Positions 39,146-47,986 of a stretch of 64,000 bases of DNA are shown here, in pieces. Under the pieces are notes generated by a model. That model was not told the DNA's origin, searched no databases, and saw nothing but the letters and a program-made list of their open reading frames with translations. Source of the DNA: JAOUEA01 sp035711865 (GTDB lineage Bacteria > Actinomycetota > UBA4738 > HRBIN12); NCBI GenBank assembly GCA_035711865.1, contig DASTBT010000079.1, forward strand, positions 1-64,000. The letters are read 5' to 3'. The position numbers and the translations under genes were made by a program. Numbering within the stretch: position 1 is the stretch's first letter; each line of letters opens with the position of its first letter.

Positions 39146-40645
39146 TCAGCCGACGGCTTTGATGATCTCCTCGCTGAGTTGCGTGAACTGCTGCAGGTGC
39201 GCGACCCTGTCGTTCTTGAGCTCCTCCACGAATGCTCGGTACTCGTCGCCGCGACCCTGCCGCTCGTAGAGCCGCCGCGGCTGCAGCTTCTCGTCGTCGT
39301 CGATGCCCGGAACCGCCGAGGCGACCTCGTAGCCGAAGTCGGGGTCCTCTTCGAACGAGATGGCGCGCTCGGCGATGCCTTTGACGCATGCGGAGGTGTC
39401 GGGGATGCGCAGCTTCTTCGAGCGATCGTCGTCGTCCTTGCCGCCCACCCGGCCGGTGTTCAACAGGTAGGTCTCGATCGGATGCGTGGCTAGGAGCTCG
39501 AGCAGCCGATTGCCCTGCAGCCCGTGGGGGAGCGGGAAGAACGGATTGGTGCCGGGCACCCGCAGGAACTTGCCCTCCTCGGCGGCCCCACCTGCCGAGG
39601 TACCGGTGGTCTCGCCGAGCATGAAGAACGCAGCCGCGTGCTGCTGGTCGAGCTTGGCGACCGCCGGGATGATGTTCTCGTTCCGGTTCAGGATCAGCAG
39701 GTAGTCGACGGGCCCGACCTCGCGGGCGTCGCCGTAGGCAAGCAGATCCTGCATCTCGAAGACCGACCGGCCGTTCTTCGTGTAGTGCTCGTCGAAGAAG
39801 TCGACGGTGCCCGCATCGTCCATGGACACGTTCTCGAGGTAGGCCGACGGCTTCGTGACGGCGCCGTGGATCGAGGGTTCGAACTCGGGGTCAAGGCCGA
39901 ACGTCTTGGCGAAGCATCCGTTCTCGGTGCCGTAGGCGCGTCCCCCGGGCATCAGGCCGACGAAGTCGTCTTGGATCGGGAGCGAGCCGTTCTGCGTCGT
40001 GAACGTCGTCGTCGTCTTGCCCGTGCCGGACAAGCCGATGATCATGAACACCTTGTCGCCGTGGACTGTGGGGACCACCTTGAGGCCGGCGTGCAGGGCG
40101 AGTCCGCCCTTGTTGTAGACGACGTCGTTCCACATGCGCAGGCCGCCCTTCTTGGACTCGCCGAAGTAGTCCGAGTTGAGGACGCGCGTCACGTAGTTGT
40201 CGAGGTCGACCGCGATCACCCGGTCGTCGGGGTATCCGGGAGCCGGCAGGCCGGGCGTGTAGACCACCTGCACATGAGGATCGGCCCCGTCGCTCCGCTC
40301 GAAGTAGAGCTTCTGTTGCATGCCCGCGATGTTGGCGTAGCGCTTCTCCATCAGGAGCCGAGCCGCGGTGCGCATGTCCGGATCGTTCCCGATGTAGCCG
40401 TTGATCTGGATCATGTCGTGTTCCGCGATGTACCGATCCTGCGCCGCTGCGATCGCGTCGTAGTCCTCGCGCGTCATGGTCTTGCCGCTGGACTCGCGGC
40501 CGACGACGTAGGTGCTGCCGGCGCTGCGCGAGAGGGCCTTCGTCCGTGTGTTGGTGTTGTCGTACTCGGAGATGCGCGTTTCGGGCATCTCCTCGGTGAA
40601 GCTCCTGAGCTCTTCGGGGGTGGGATCGACGAGAACCTCTGCCAC
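39146..40645 (-). CDS. pckA: phosphoenolpyruvate carboxykinase (ATP)
   Basis: The product is 499 aa. It interconverts oxaloacetate and PEP with ATP, for gluconeogenesis. Motifs: GYIGNDPDMRTAARLLMEKRYAN, the kinase-1a loop GLSGTGKTTTTF, QDDFVGLMPGGRAYGTENGCFAKT (kinase-2/metal site) and TGRVGGKDDDD-type C-terminal lid. I start at GTG 40643-40645, 8 nt after GAGGAGG; the GTG at 40711 is only 3 nt from a TAGACT -10 (complement of 40715-40720), so the transcript has a ~60-nt leader. ATP-type PckA in an actinobacterium is notable, since many use the GTP enzyme. Confidence 0.92.
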   Translation of the reverse strand: MAEVLVDPTPEELRSFTEEMPETRISEYDNTNTRTKALSRSAGSTYVVGRESSGKTMTREDYDAIAAAQDRYIAEHDMIQINGYIGNDPDMRTAARLLMEKRYANIAGMQQKLYFERSDGADPHVQVVYTPGLPAPGYPDDRVIAVDLDNYVTRVLNSDYFGESKKGGLRMWNDVVYNKGGLALHAGLKVVPTVHGDKVFMIIGLSGTGKTTTTFTTQNGSLPIQDDFVGLMPGGRAYGTENGCFAKTFGLDPEFEPSIHGAVTKPSAYLENVSMDDAGTVDFFDEHYTKNGRSVFEMQDLLAYGDAREVGPVDYLLILNRNENIIPAVAKLDQQHAAAFFMLGETTGTSAGGAAEEGKFLRVPGTNPFFPLPHGLQGNRLLELLATHPIETYLLNTGRVGGKDDDDRSKKLRIPDTSACVKGIAERAISFEEDPDFGYEVASAVPGIDDDEKLQPRRLYERQGRGDEYRAFVEELKNDRVAHLQQFTQLSEEIIKAVG

Positions 40646-40714
40646 GGCTGCGGCCTCCTCGGGAGGGATCGGGGTCGGTGCGCTTCGTGTCTCGAGACGT
40701 GCGTGAAGCACTCC

Positions 40715-40720
40715 AGTCTA
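40715..40720 (-). promoter_or_regulatory. -10 hexamer TAGACT of pckA
   Basis: The complement of 40715-40720 reads TAGACT, giving a leader that includes the GAGGAGG ribosome-binding site. Confidence 0.4.
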
Positions 40721-40818
40721 TCGAACGGTGATGCGGCCCCCTCGTTCGATGGGGGGGATTCGCAGCTCGAAAGGAACGCAAGGCCTGGTTTCGGAGGAAC
40801 CGACGCGAGCGGAGGCGG

Positions 40819-41019
40819 TCAGGCGGAGCGGGGGATCCGAGCGACCTTGCCGCCCTTGATGCACGAGGTGCATGCGTTGACCCGCCGCGGCGTGCCGTCG
40901 ACCAGGGCACGCACACGCTGCACGTTGGGGTTCCAACGCCGATTGTTCCGCTTGTGCGAGAAGGTCACGGCCTTGCCGAAGAACGGCTTCTTGCCACAGA
41001 TGTCGCAGACGGCTGCCAT
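40819..41019 (-). CDS. rpmB: 50S ribosomal protein L28 (zinc-ribbon form)
   Basis: The product is 66 aa. It has the standard L28 pattern: CDICGKKPFFGKAVTFSHKRNNRRWNPN, then RVNACTSCIKGGKV. Both CxxC pairs are kept, so it is the zinc-binding C+ form. ATG 41019 lies 9 nt after TAGCCT (complement of 41029-41034). L28 sits in the 50S subunit near the E site. Confidence 0.95.
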   Translation of the reverse strand: MAAVCDICGKKPFFGKAVTFSHKRNNRRWNPNVQRVRALVDGTPRRVNACTSCIKGGKVARIPRSA

Positions 41020-41068
41020 AGCCAGACGAGGCTACCAGAGGTGCCGTCTGCTTCCGGTGGGAACACGA

Positions 41069-41629
41069 TCACGCCGTGATCTCCACGAGATGCTCGTCGA
41101 GCGCGCTCCGGCTGAGCTCACCGTCGACCTTGGCGACCTGGTTCCCGTGGGCATCGAAGAAGACGGTCACGGGCAACCCGAAGCTCCCGAGGTCGGTGCG
41201 GATCGCGGCGTCAGGGTCGAAGAGCGACGGGAACGGCACAGAATGGTCGGCGATGAAGGATTCGGCTCCCGAACGGGAGTCGAGCGTGTCCACGCCGAGG
41301 AACTGCACGCCGGCCTCCTCGACCGCGGCGGCCGAGAGCATCGGCATCTCGCGCTCGCAGGGCTCGCACCACGAGGCCCACAGGTTGACGACCACCGGCG
41401 TGCCGCGCAGACCGTCGAGCAGGGATCGGAAGGCATCGGCATCGGCATCGGGCAGCGCCGAGACCGTGTCGGGGAGCCCCTCGACCCCCTCGACGGCCAG
41501 GAGCGCCGGCGAGGGCGATGCACCGGTGCTGGAGGAGGCCACGTCGTCGTCGCGGACCGCGAGCGCGATCGACCCCGCGATCACGATCGCCGCGACCGCG
41601 GCTGCGAGGACGAGGGCCTTGCGTGACAC
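41069..41629 (-). CDS. membrane-anchored TlpA/ResA-like thioredoxin-fold protein
   Basis: The product is 186 aa. An N-terminal hydrophobic segment (ALVLAAAVAAIVIAGSIALAV) anchors or exports it. The thioredoxin domain has VVVNLWASWCEPCEREMPML, whose CEPC is the redox pair, then FLGVDTLDSRSGAESF, FPSLFDPDAAI and the cis-Pro region GLPVTVFFDAHG. Proteins of this type reduce extracytoplasmic disulfides, often for cytochrome c maturation, but no ccs genes are nearby. Leaderless GTG 41627-41629: TAGCAT (complement of 41636-41641) ends 6 nt upstream. It diverges from recG. Confidence 0.9.
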   Translation of the reverse strand: MSRKALVLAAAVAAIVIAGSIALAVRDDDVASSSTGASPSPALLAVEGVEGLPDTVSALPDADADAFRSLLDGLRGTPVVVNLWASWCEPCEREMPMLSAAAVEEAGVQFLGVDTLDSRSGAESFIADHSVPFPSLFDPDAAIRTDLGSFGLPVTVFFDAHGNQVAKVDGELSRSALDEHLVEITA

Positions 41630-41685
41630 CGTTCCATGCTAGAGGCAGCGGCGGTTCCGTCGGGGTCGCGTGGTACAACCCCACG

Positions 41686-43920
41686 ATGAGCGGCGCCGGC
41701 CTCAGCCTCGCCTCGCCGGTCCTCGAGATCGACCGGAAGCTCGCGACGCGACGTGCTGGGTTCAGGACCAAGGGCGATCCTGCCTTCGAGGTCCTCGCTG
41801 AGAGCTCCTTCGAGATCCGTTCGGTCGGCGACCTGCTGCACCACTATCCGCGTCGCTACATCGACCGGTCTCGGGTCGAGCCGATCCGCGACGTGAAGAT
41901 CGGGGCATACGTCACCGTGATCGGCCTCGTGCAGAAGGTGCGCAAGCGGCAGACGCGCCGGCGTCAGACGATGGTGACCGTCACGGTCGGCGACGGCACC
42001 GGTTACCTGGACCTCGCGTTCTTCAACCAACCGTGGGCAGCGAACGTCTATCGGGAGGGAGCCGAGGTCGCGGTCTCGGGCTCGGCCACGTTGTACCGGG
42101 GCCGCCTGCAGCTCGCTCAGCAGGAGGTCGAGGTGCTCAGGGGCGGCGACGCCGATCTCGTGCACACGGGCAGGATCACGCCCGTGCACCCGGCCACCGA
42201 CGGCATCACCGCGCGCACGATCCGCGAGCTCGTGCATCGGGCGATCGAACGGCTCGGCCCGATCGCCGATCCGATGCCCGGGGAGATCGTGCGGGTCGAG
42301 CGGCTGGGCTCGTACGACCGGGCGATGCGGGACATCCATTTCCCGGCCGACGACGCAGCACTCGAAACGGCGCGGGAGCGGCTGAAGTTCGACGAGCTGT
42401 TCACCCTCGAGCTGGGCGTGGCCTTCCGGAAGCATCGGGTGGAAGCCGACAGCGCGGGGGTTGCTCACGATCCGGACGGGCCGCTCACCGACCGGCTGCT
42501 GGCCTCGATCCCGTTCGAGCCCACCGGCGCACAGCGCCGGGCCATGCGCGAGATCGGCGAGGCGATGAGCAGGCCGAGGCCCATGAACGTGCTGCTGCAG
42601 GGTGACGTCGGGTCGGGGAAGACGCTGGTCGCGCTCCATGCCGCGCTGATCGCGATCGGATCGGGGCACCAAGCGGCGATCATGGCACCGACCGAGGTGC
42701 TCGCCGGCCAGCATCTCCGTTCGGTACAGGTGCTTCTCGAGAACATGGGCGCCGTGCCGTTCCTGGAGTTCGCCAACTCGCGACGGCTCGCGTCCGACGC
42801 CCAGGCGTCGTTGCTCGACGCCTTCGACGACGAGGGCGCCGCTTCGGCGGCCGAGGCGACGCTGACCTACGCCCTGCTCACCGGGGCGGTGACCGGCAAG
42901 GATCGCAGCAGGATCGTCGATGCCGTCGCCGACGGCAGTCTCGACCTGATCGTCGGCACGCACGCCCTCGTGCAGGAGTCGGTCTCGTTCGCCGACCTCA
43001 GCCTGGCGGTCGTCGACGAGCAACATCGGTTCGGCCTCCATCAGCGAACGGCCTTGCAGCGCAAGGGTGGTGAGGTCGACATGTTGATCATGACCGCGAC
43101 GCCCATCCCCAGGACGCTCGCGCTCACATACTACGGCGACCTCGACGTCGTCGTGCTCGATGAGTTGCCTCAGGGGCGGCAACCCATCATCACCCGGGAG
43201 GCACGGTCGGCCACCCAGAGGACGGCGGCGTACGAGCTCGTCCGCGACCAGGTCGATCAGGGCCGGCAGGCCTTCGTCGTCTGCGCCGCGATCGACGAGG
43301 GCAACCGGACCCAGGTCAAGGCGGCCGAGGCGGAGGCAGAGCGCCTGGCGACCGAGGTCTTCCCCGAGCTGCGGATCGAGCTCCTCCATGGCCGCATGCG
43401 CCCGAAGGACAAAGAGGCGGTCATGGAACGCTTCCGCTCGGGGGAGGCCGATCTGTTGATCTCGACGACCGTGATCGAGGTCGGCGTCGACGTGCCCAAC
43501 GCCACGGTCATGCTCGTCGAGAACGCCGAGCGGTTCGGGCTTGCGCAGCTCCACCAGCTCCGGGGCCGCATCGGTCGCGGCGCCCATCCCGGCACGTGCA
43601 TCCTGTTCGACGAGTCCGAGGAGTCCAACCTCGAGGCGAGGGCTCGGATCGACGCCATGGTCCGCACGACCGACGGCTTCGAGCTCGCCGACGAGGATCT
43701 GCGGTTGCGCGGCGAGGGCACATTGTTCGATACGAAGCAGTCGGGCATGCCGGACCTTCGACTCGCCCGGCTCGCCGAGGACATGCCGCTCGTGGTCCGC
43801 GCTCGGCAGCGCGCCTTCGCCGTGATCGACGAGGACCCGTCGCTCGAGCGTCATCCGGAGCTGCTCGACGAGCTCCGCCACCGGTTCGAGAGCTCGATCG
43901 ACTGGCTGTTCCGCTCGTGA
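41686..43920 (+). CDS. recG: ATP-dependent DNA helicase RecG
   Basis: The product is 744 aa. It remodels stalled replication forks and Holliday junctions. Domains: OB/wedge (VGDLLHHYPRRYIDRS, YVTVIGLVQKV), helicase motif I LLQGDVGSGKTLVAL, Ia APTEVLAGQHL, motif II DEQHRFG (the RecG DEQH box), III MTATPIPRTLALT, and VI QLRGRIGRG; C-terminal TRG-like segment present. ATG 41686 is 6 nt after TACAAC, a weak -10. It diverges from the TlpA-like gene. An insertion after FANSRRL (LASDAQASLLDAFDDEGAA) is somewhat longer than usual. Confidence 0.95.
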   Translation: MSGAGLSLASPVLEIDRKLATRRAGFRTKGDPAFEVLAESSFEIRSVGDLLHHYPRRYIDRSRVEPIRDVKIGAYVTVIGLVQKVRKRQTRRRQTMVTVTVGDGTGYLDLAFFNQPWAANVYREGAEVAVSGSATLYRGRLQLAQQEVEVLRGGDADLVHTGRITPVHPATDGITARTIRELVHRAIERLGPIADPMPGEIVRVERLGSYDRAMRDIHFPADDAALETARERLKFDELFTLELGVAFRKHRVEADSAGVAHDPDGPLTDRLLASIPFEPTGAQRRAMREIGEAMSRPRPMNVLLQGDVGSGKTLVALHAALIAIGSGHQAAIMAPTEVLAGQHLRSVQVLLENMGAVPFLEFANSRRLASDAQASLLDAFDDEGAASAAEATLTYALLTGAVTGKDRSRIVDAVADGSLDLIVGTHALVQESVSFADLSLAVVDEQHRFGLHQRTALQRKGGEVDMLIMTATPIPRTLALTYYGDLDVVVLDELPQGRQPIITREARSATQRTAAYELVRDQVDQGRQAFVVCAAIDEGNRTQVKAAEAEAERLATEVFPELRIELLHGRMRPKDKEAVMERFRSGEADLLISTTVIEVGVDVPNATVMLVENAERFGLAQLHQLRGRIGRGAHPGTCILFDESEESNLEARARIDAMVRTTDGFELADEDLRLRGEGTLFDTKQSGMPDLRLARLAEDMPLVVRARQRAFAVIDEDPSLERHPELLDELRHRFESSIDWLFRS

Positions 43921-43955
43921 GAGCGGCCGAGACCGGCCGGTCGTGACGGCGTCGG

Positions 43956-43961
43956 TACGCT
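43956..43961 (+). promoter_or_regulatory. -10 hexamer TACGCT of rsmD
   Basis: TACGCT lies 6 nt before ATG 43968, leaderless. Confidence 0.5.
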
Positions 43962-43967
43962 GGCTCG

Positions 43968-44534
43968 ATGCGCATCATCGCCGGCTCCGCCAAGGGTGTG
44001 CGGCTCGCGCCCGTGCCCCCCTCCGTCCGGCCGATCTCCGACCGGGCGCGCGAGGGGTTGTTCTCGAGCATCGGGCCGGACGCCCTGGTCGGCGCGACCG
44101 TATTGGATCTGTTCGCCGGCACCGGCGCCGCGGGAATCGAAGCCCTCTCTCGCGGCGCCGCGCACGCCTCGTTCGTCGACCGGGCCCCGGCCGCCGTCGA
44201 TGCGATCAAGCGGAACCTGGCGATCGCCAAGCTCTCGGAGCGGGGTGATGTTCACCCCTCCAAGGTCGCTCGGTTCGTTGGCAGGGACGATCGGCCGGGG
44301 GCCCCCTACGATCTGGTGATCTGCGATCCGCCATACGATCTCGAGGGGCCCGAGTTGGACGGCGTCTTGCGTGAACTGGCCGGTGGTTGGCTCCGAGACC
44401 GACGATCGACGGTCGTCGTGACCCGCGGTCACAAGAGTTCCATGCCTGTCATTCCGCTACACTGGGCCATCGCGAGGCAGCTTCGCTACGGCGACACCCT
44501 CGTGATCCTGTTCCGCCCGGAGGGATCCGCCTGA
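43968..44534 (+). CDS. rsmD: 16S rRNA (guanine(966)-N2)-methyltransferase
   Basis: The product is 188 aa. It methylates G966 of 16S rRNA in the small subunit. Motifs: MRIIAGSAKGVRL, RPISDRAREGLFSSI, the SAM site VLDLFAGTGAAGIEALSRGA and the catalytic DPPYD. The C-terminal strand pair (YGDTLVILFRPEG) is standard. It is followed 14 nt later by coaD, the usual rsmD-coaD pair. Confidence 0.93.
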   Translation: MRIIAGSAKGVRLAPVPPSVRPISDRAREGLFSSIGPDALVGATVLDLFAGTGAAGIEALSRGAAHASFVDRAPAAVDAIKRNLAIAKLSERGDVHPSKVARFVGRDDRPGAPYDLVICDPPYDLEGPELDGVLRELAGGWLRDRRSTVVVTRGHKSSMPVIPLHWAIARQLRYGDTLVILFRPEGSA

Positions 44535-44548
44535 CACCTGGAGGTTCG

Positions 44549-45034
44549 ATGGGCCTGACCGCCCTGTGTCCGGGGACGTTCGACCCCGTCACCAACGGTC
44601 ATCTCGACATCATCGACCGCGCGAGCGAGACGTTCGAGACCGTGGTGGTGGCGGTGCTCGAGAACCCCGCGAAACGACCGATGTTCACCGTCGAGGAGCG
44701 CATCGCGATGCTCGAGAAGGTCTGCGCCGACATGTCCGGGGTCGAGGTGACCTCCTTCGACGGCCTGCTGGTCGACTTCGCGCGGCGGCGCAACGACGCG
44801 GTGATCGTGAAGGGCCTGCGGGCCGTCTCCGACTACGAGTTCGAGATCCAGATGGCTCAGATGAATCACCGGCTCGCGGGTGTCGAGACGCTGTTCATGC
44901 CGACGAACCCGTCGTGGTCCTTCCTGTCGAGCTCGCTCGTGAAGGAGGTCGCGCGGTTCGGTGGCGACATCGAGGGTCTGGTGCCCGACGAGGTCCGAAC
45001 CTGCCTGCACGAGCGTTTGGAGGAGGGGCGCTGA
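44549..45034 (+). CDS. coaD: phosphopantetheine adenylyltransferase
   Basis: The product is 161 aa. It transfers AMP from ATP to 4'-phosphopantetheine, the penultimate step of coenzyme A synthesis. Nucleotidyltransferase motifs: LCPGTFDPVTNGHLDII (TxGH-type), VIVKGLRAVSDYEFE, and TNPSWSFLSSSLVKEVA (ISSS-type motif). ATG 44549 is preceded by CTGGAGG. Its TGA overlaps the next ATG by one base. Confidence 0.95.
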   Translation: MGLTALCPGTFDPVTNGHLDIIDRASETFETVVVAVLENPAKRPMFTVEERIAMLEKVCADMSGVEVTSFDGLLVDFARRRNDAVIVKGLRAVSDYEFEIQMAQMNHRLAGVETLFMPTNPSWSFLSSSLVKEVARFGGDIEGLVPDEVRTCLHERLEEGR

Positions 45035-45624
45035 TGGATATCACCGCCCGGCTCGCGCACCTCGACGAGATGGTCCGCGAAGCCAAGGCCATGCCGCTGT
45101 CGTCGTCGGTGCTGGTCAATCGCGACGAGGTGCTCGACCTGATCGGCGAGATGCAGGAGGCGCTCCCCGACGAGATCAAGCAGGCGCGTTGGATCGTCAA
45201 GGACCGCGAAGATCTGCTCGCCAAGGCACGCGTCGACGCCGAGAGCATCGTCGAGCGGGCCAGGAACGAGCAGCTGAACATGGCCCGTCACGAGGAGGTG
45301 CTCTCGAGGGCCGCCGAGGAGTCGCAGCGCGTGTTGGCGGAAGCCGATGAGCAGGCGCGCTCGATGCGGCGGGAAGCCGAGGAGTACGTCGACTCGAAGC
45401 TCGCCCAGTTCGAGATCGCGCTGCGCCGGATCCTCGAAGACACGCAGGTCTCATCCCGGGCGTTGGCCAAGACCCTCGACCAGGTCGAGGTCGGCCGCGA
45501 GAAGCTCCGAACGCCGGGCACCGTCGCCGCCCAGGAGTTCGGGGAGCCCGCCGGGGAAGCCGTGACAGCCGACACGGGGCGGCACCGGCCCGAGACACAG
45601 CTCTACGACGAGGAGGAACGATGA
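45034..45624 (+). CDS. SepIVA/DivIVA-like coiled-coil protein
   Basis: The product is 196 aa. After a short N-terminus (MDITARLAHLDEMVREAKAMPLSSSVLVNRDEVLDLIGEM) it is almost entirely a heptad-rich helix from about 55 to 165 (KARVDAESIVERARNEQ, RAAEESQRVLAEADEQARSM), then an unstructured acidic tail. Position between coaD and DUF177/rpmF matches Rv2927c, the mycobacterial septation protein SepIVA. By analogy it would be a cytoplasmic scaffold for cell division or polar envelope growth. Start ATG 45034 overlaps the coaD stop; its stop overlaps the next ATG. Confidence 0.82.
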   Translation: MDITARLAHLDEMVREAKAMPLSSSVLVNRDEVLDLIGEMQEALPDEIKQARWIVKDREDLLAKARVDAESIVERARNEQLNMARHEEVLSRAAEESQRVLAEADEQARSMRREAEEYVDSKLAQFEIALRRILEDTQVSSRALAKTLDQVEVGREKLRTPGTVAAQEFGEPAGEAVTADTGRHRPETQLYDEEER

Positions 45625-46133
45625 TCCCGGCCATCGACGTCACCGATCTCATCGGGCGTCCCGGAGCTTCGAAGGAGCATCGCGTCGACTCGCCCATCGA
45701 GGGCCTCGGCACCGAGCTGGCCCGGGTTCGTGACGACGTGCCGGTCGAGGGTGACCTGCTCTTGGAGGCGTTGGTCGAGGGCATCCTCGTCTCGGGCACG
45801 GTCGGCACGACGCTCGCACTGCGGTGCGCCCGTTGTCTCACCGAGTTCGAACAGCCCTTCGAGGTCACGGTGCACGAGCTGTTCGTGCTCGAGCCCGAAC
45901 CCGACGGCGACGACTACCCACTCGAGCGCGATGGCTTCCTGGAGCCCGACCAGATGGTGCGCGACGTGATCGGCGTCGAGCTGCCGTTCTCTCCGCTCTG
46001 CCGCCCCGACTGCCAAGGCCTGTGCCCGGTCTGCGGCGGCGACCGCAACCTCGGAGAGTGCCCAGGACACGCCGAGATCGACCCGAGGTGGGCGGCGCTC
46101 GAGCAGCTCGCGGCCGTGTTCGACGAGAACTGA
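45621..46133 (+). CDS. DUF177/YceD family protein
   Basis: The product is 170 aa. The DUF177 pattern is clear: an N-terminal beta region (ELARVRDDVPVEGDLLLEALVEGILVSGTV), LRCARCLTEFEQPFEV, and C-terminal LCRPDCQGLCPVCGGDRNLGECPGH with clustered Cys that probably bind zinc. YceD is linked to 23S rRNA accumulation and almost always precedes rpmF, as here. ATG 45621 overlaps the upstream TGA (ATGA). Confidence 0.92.
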   Translation: MIPAIDVTDLIGRPGASKEHRVDSPIEGLGTELARVRDDVPVEGDLLLEALVEGILVSGTVGTTLALRCARCLTEFEQPFEVTVHELFVLEPEPDGDDYPLERDGFLEPDQMVRDVIGVELPFSPLCRPDCQGLCPVCGGDRNLGECPGHAEIDPRWAALEQLAAVFDEN

Positions 46134-46170
46134 TCGGCGACGGAGACGACGAAGACGAAGGAGCGAACCG

Positions 46171-46347
46171 ATGGCGGTACCCAAGAAGAAGCAGAGCAAG
46201 TCGCGCGGGCGCAAGCGGGCCGCGAACTGGAAGGCCTCGGCCCCCGCCTACGCCGAATGCCCGCAGTGCAAGCAACCGAAACCCTCGCACCGAGTGTGCG
46301 CCAACTGCGGCTACTACGCGGGGCGTCAAGCGATCGAGGTCGAGTAG
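46171..46347 (+). CDS. rpmF: 50S ribosomal protein L32 (zinc-ribbon form)
   Basis: The product is 58 aa: MAVPKKKQSKSRGRKRAANWK, then CPQCKQPKPSHRVCANCGYY, so both CxxC pairs of the zinc form are intact. GAAGGAG precedes ATG 46171. It is in the DUF177-rpmF-rnc-mutM cluster conserved across actinobacteria. Confidence 0.96.
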   Translation: MAVPKKKQSKSRGRKRAANWKASAPAYAECPQCKQPKPSHRVCANCGYYAGRQAIEVE

Positions 46348-46352
46348 CCGGC

Positions 46353-47147
46353 GTGGCCGAAGCGCTCGACGACGCCCGGGACGAGGCGCAGGCCGAGGCG
46401 CGTGCCGAGGTGGTGGGGCCGCTCGAGTCCCTCGATCCGGCGCTCGGGGTCACGTTCGATGATGCTTCGCTGCGCCTGGCCGCACTCACACACCGTTCGT
46501 TCGCGTTCGAACGCGGACTCACCGTGACCAACGAGCGCCTCGAGTTCCTCGGCGACTCCGTCCTCGGGCTCGTCGTCACCGACATGGCGTACACGGCCTA
46601 TCCGGAGATGCCGGAGGGAGCCCTCGCCAAGTTGCGCGCCGCGATCGTGAACATGGGAGCACTCGCCGACGTGGCGCGTTCCCTCGGGCTCGGTGACGTC
46701 GTGCTGCTCGGCAAGGGCGAAGAGCTGAGCGGCGGCCGCGACAAGTCCTCGATCCTGGCCGACGCCCTGGAGGCCGTGTTCGGTGCGATCTACCTGGACC
46801 GTGGGCTCGCCGTCGCGACCGAGCTGATCGAGCGGCTCTTCCGGCCACGCATGGAGGCGTACGTACGCGGCGAGGGCGACCGCGACTACAAGACGATCCT
46901 GCAGGAGCTTGCATCCCAGGCCCTGCGCTCGATGCCCGAGTACCGGCTCGAGGAGCGCGGCCCCGACCACGAGAAGGAGTTCACCGCCACCGTGCACCTC
47001 GGCGGCGAGCCGATGGGAACGGGCGTCGGCCGGTCGAAGAAGGAGGCCGAGCAGCGCGCCGCCGCGGAGGCGTTCGCACGCATCTCCGAGCGCCTGGCGC
47101 CGAGCAGCGTGGCCTCGAGCAGGGAGGACCAGGGTGGAGCTGCCTGA
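46353..47147 (+). CDS. rnc: ribonuclease III
   Basis: The product is 264 aa. It cleaves double-stranded RNA in rRNA and mRNA processing. Motifs: AALTHRSFAFE, the signature NERLEFLGDSVLGLVVTD, DALEAVFGAIYLD with catalytic Asp/Glu, and the C-terminal dsRBD (KTILQELASQALRSMPEYRLEERGPDHEKEF, then GVGRSKKEAEQRAAAEAF). It has a longer acidic N-terminus (about 25 residues) than E. coli RNase III. GTG 46353 is 5 nt after rpmF. Its 3' end overlaps the mutM start by 14 nt. Confidence 0.95.
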   Translation: MAEALDDARDEAQAEARAEVVGPLESLDPALGVTFDDASLRLAALTHRSFAFERGLTVTNERLEFLGDSVLGLVVTDMAYTAYPEMPEGALAKLRAAIVNMGALADVARSLGLGDVVLLGKGEELSGGRDKSSILADALEAVFGAIYLDRGLAVATELIERLFRPRMEAYVRGEGDRDYKTILQELASQALRSMPEYRLEERGPDHEKEFTATVHLGGEPMGTGVGRSKKEAEQRAAAEAFARISERLAPSSVASSREDQGGAA

Positions 47148-47976
47148 AGTTGAAGTGATGCGACGCGACCTCGAGAAGGACGTCGTGGGGCTCCGCATCA
47201 AGGAAGCCGAGGTCAAGAGCTCGAAGAACGCGATGCGGGTGATCCGGCGACACAAGACACGGAAGGACTTCACGTCGCGGCTCGTCGGACACAAGATCAC
47301 GAAGGTCGAGCGGCGAGGCAAGTACATCCTCATGACCCTCGATTCGCAGGAGGTGCTGGTCGTGCACTTCGGCATGAGCGGCCAGCTCCAGCGCGGCACG
47401 GGCAGGGTGCCCATGGCGCCCCACACGCAGGTGGTCCTCACGTTCCAGCACCGTGGAGACCTGCGCTACGTCGATCCACGCACCTTCGGAGAGCTGTTCG
47501 TAGCGTCGGCGGACGACCTCGGCAAGGTCAAGGAGTTGCAGCATCTGGCCATCGACCCGCTGGATCAGGTCTTCACGTGGCCGACCTTCCAGTACCTCCT
47601 CGCCGATCGCGCTTCGAAGATGAAGCAACTCCTGATGGACCAGAAGTTCATCTCTGGTCTCGGCAACATCTACTCCGACGAGGTGCTGTTCCATGCCGGC
47701 ATCCGGTACGACCGCATGAGCGACGATCTGTCCTCTCAGGAGGTTCGCCGTCTCTACCGCGCGATCCAGGAGGTGCTGCAAGAGGCGATCAAGCTCCGCG
47801 GCACGACCCTCGACGACGAGGCATACGTCGACCTGTTCGGGGAGCCCGGCGGATACCGGGCGGAGCTCAAGGTGTATGGGCGCGCCGGCCAACCATGCCG
47901 CCGGTGCCGTACCCCGATCGAGAGCGTGAAGATCTCACAACGCAGCTCGTTCTTCTGCCCGCAGTGCCAGAGCTAG
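47134..47976 (+). CDS. mutM: formamidopyrimidine-DNA glycosylase-like protein without the N-terminal Pro
   Basis: The product is 280 aa. Fpg removes oxidised purines and nicks the strand. The start GTG 47134 gives (M)ELPEVEVMRRDL, whereas canonical Fpg begins MPELPEVE and uses Pro after Met removal as nucleophile; no in-frame upstream codon supplies Pro. Other elements are intact: RRGKYILMTL (Lys57-type), LVVHFGMSGQL, LLMDQKFISGLGNIYSDE (H2TH), and the zinc finger CRRCRTPIESVKISQRSSFFCPQC with the Arg kept. The Met alpha-amine would have to replace Pro, or activity has changed. It follows rnc as in M. tuberculosis. Confidence 0.87.
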   Translation: MELPEVEVMRRDLEKDVVGLRIKEAEVKSSKNAMRVIRRHKTRKDFTSRLVGHKITKVERRGKYILMTLDSQEVLVVHFGMSGQLQRGTGRVPMAPHTQVVLTFQHRGDLRYVDPRTFGELFVASADDLGKVKELQHLAIDPLDQVFTWPTFQYLLADRASKMKQLLMDQKFISGLGNIYSDEVLFHAGIRYDRMSDDLSSQEVRRLYRAIQEVLQEAIKLRGTTLDDEAYVDLFGEPGGYRAELKVYGRAGQPCRRCRTPIESVKISQRSSFFCPQCQS

Positions 47977-47986
47977 TCGGCGCCTG

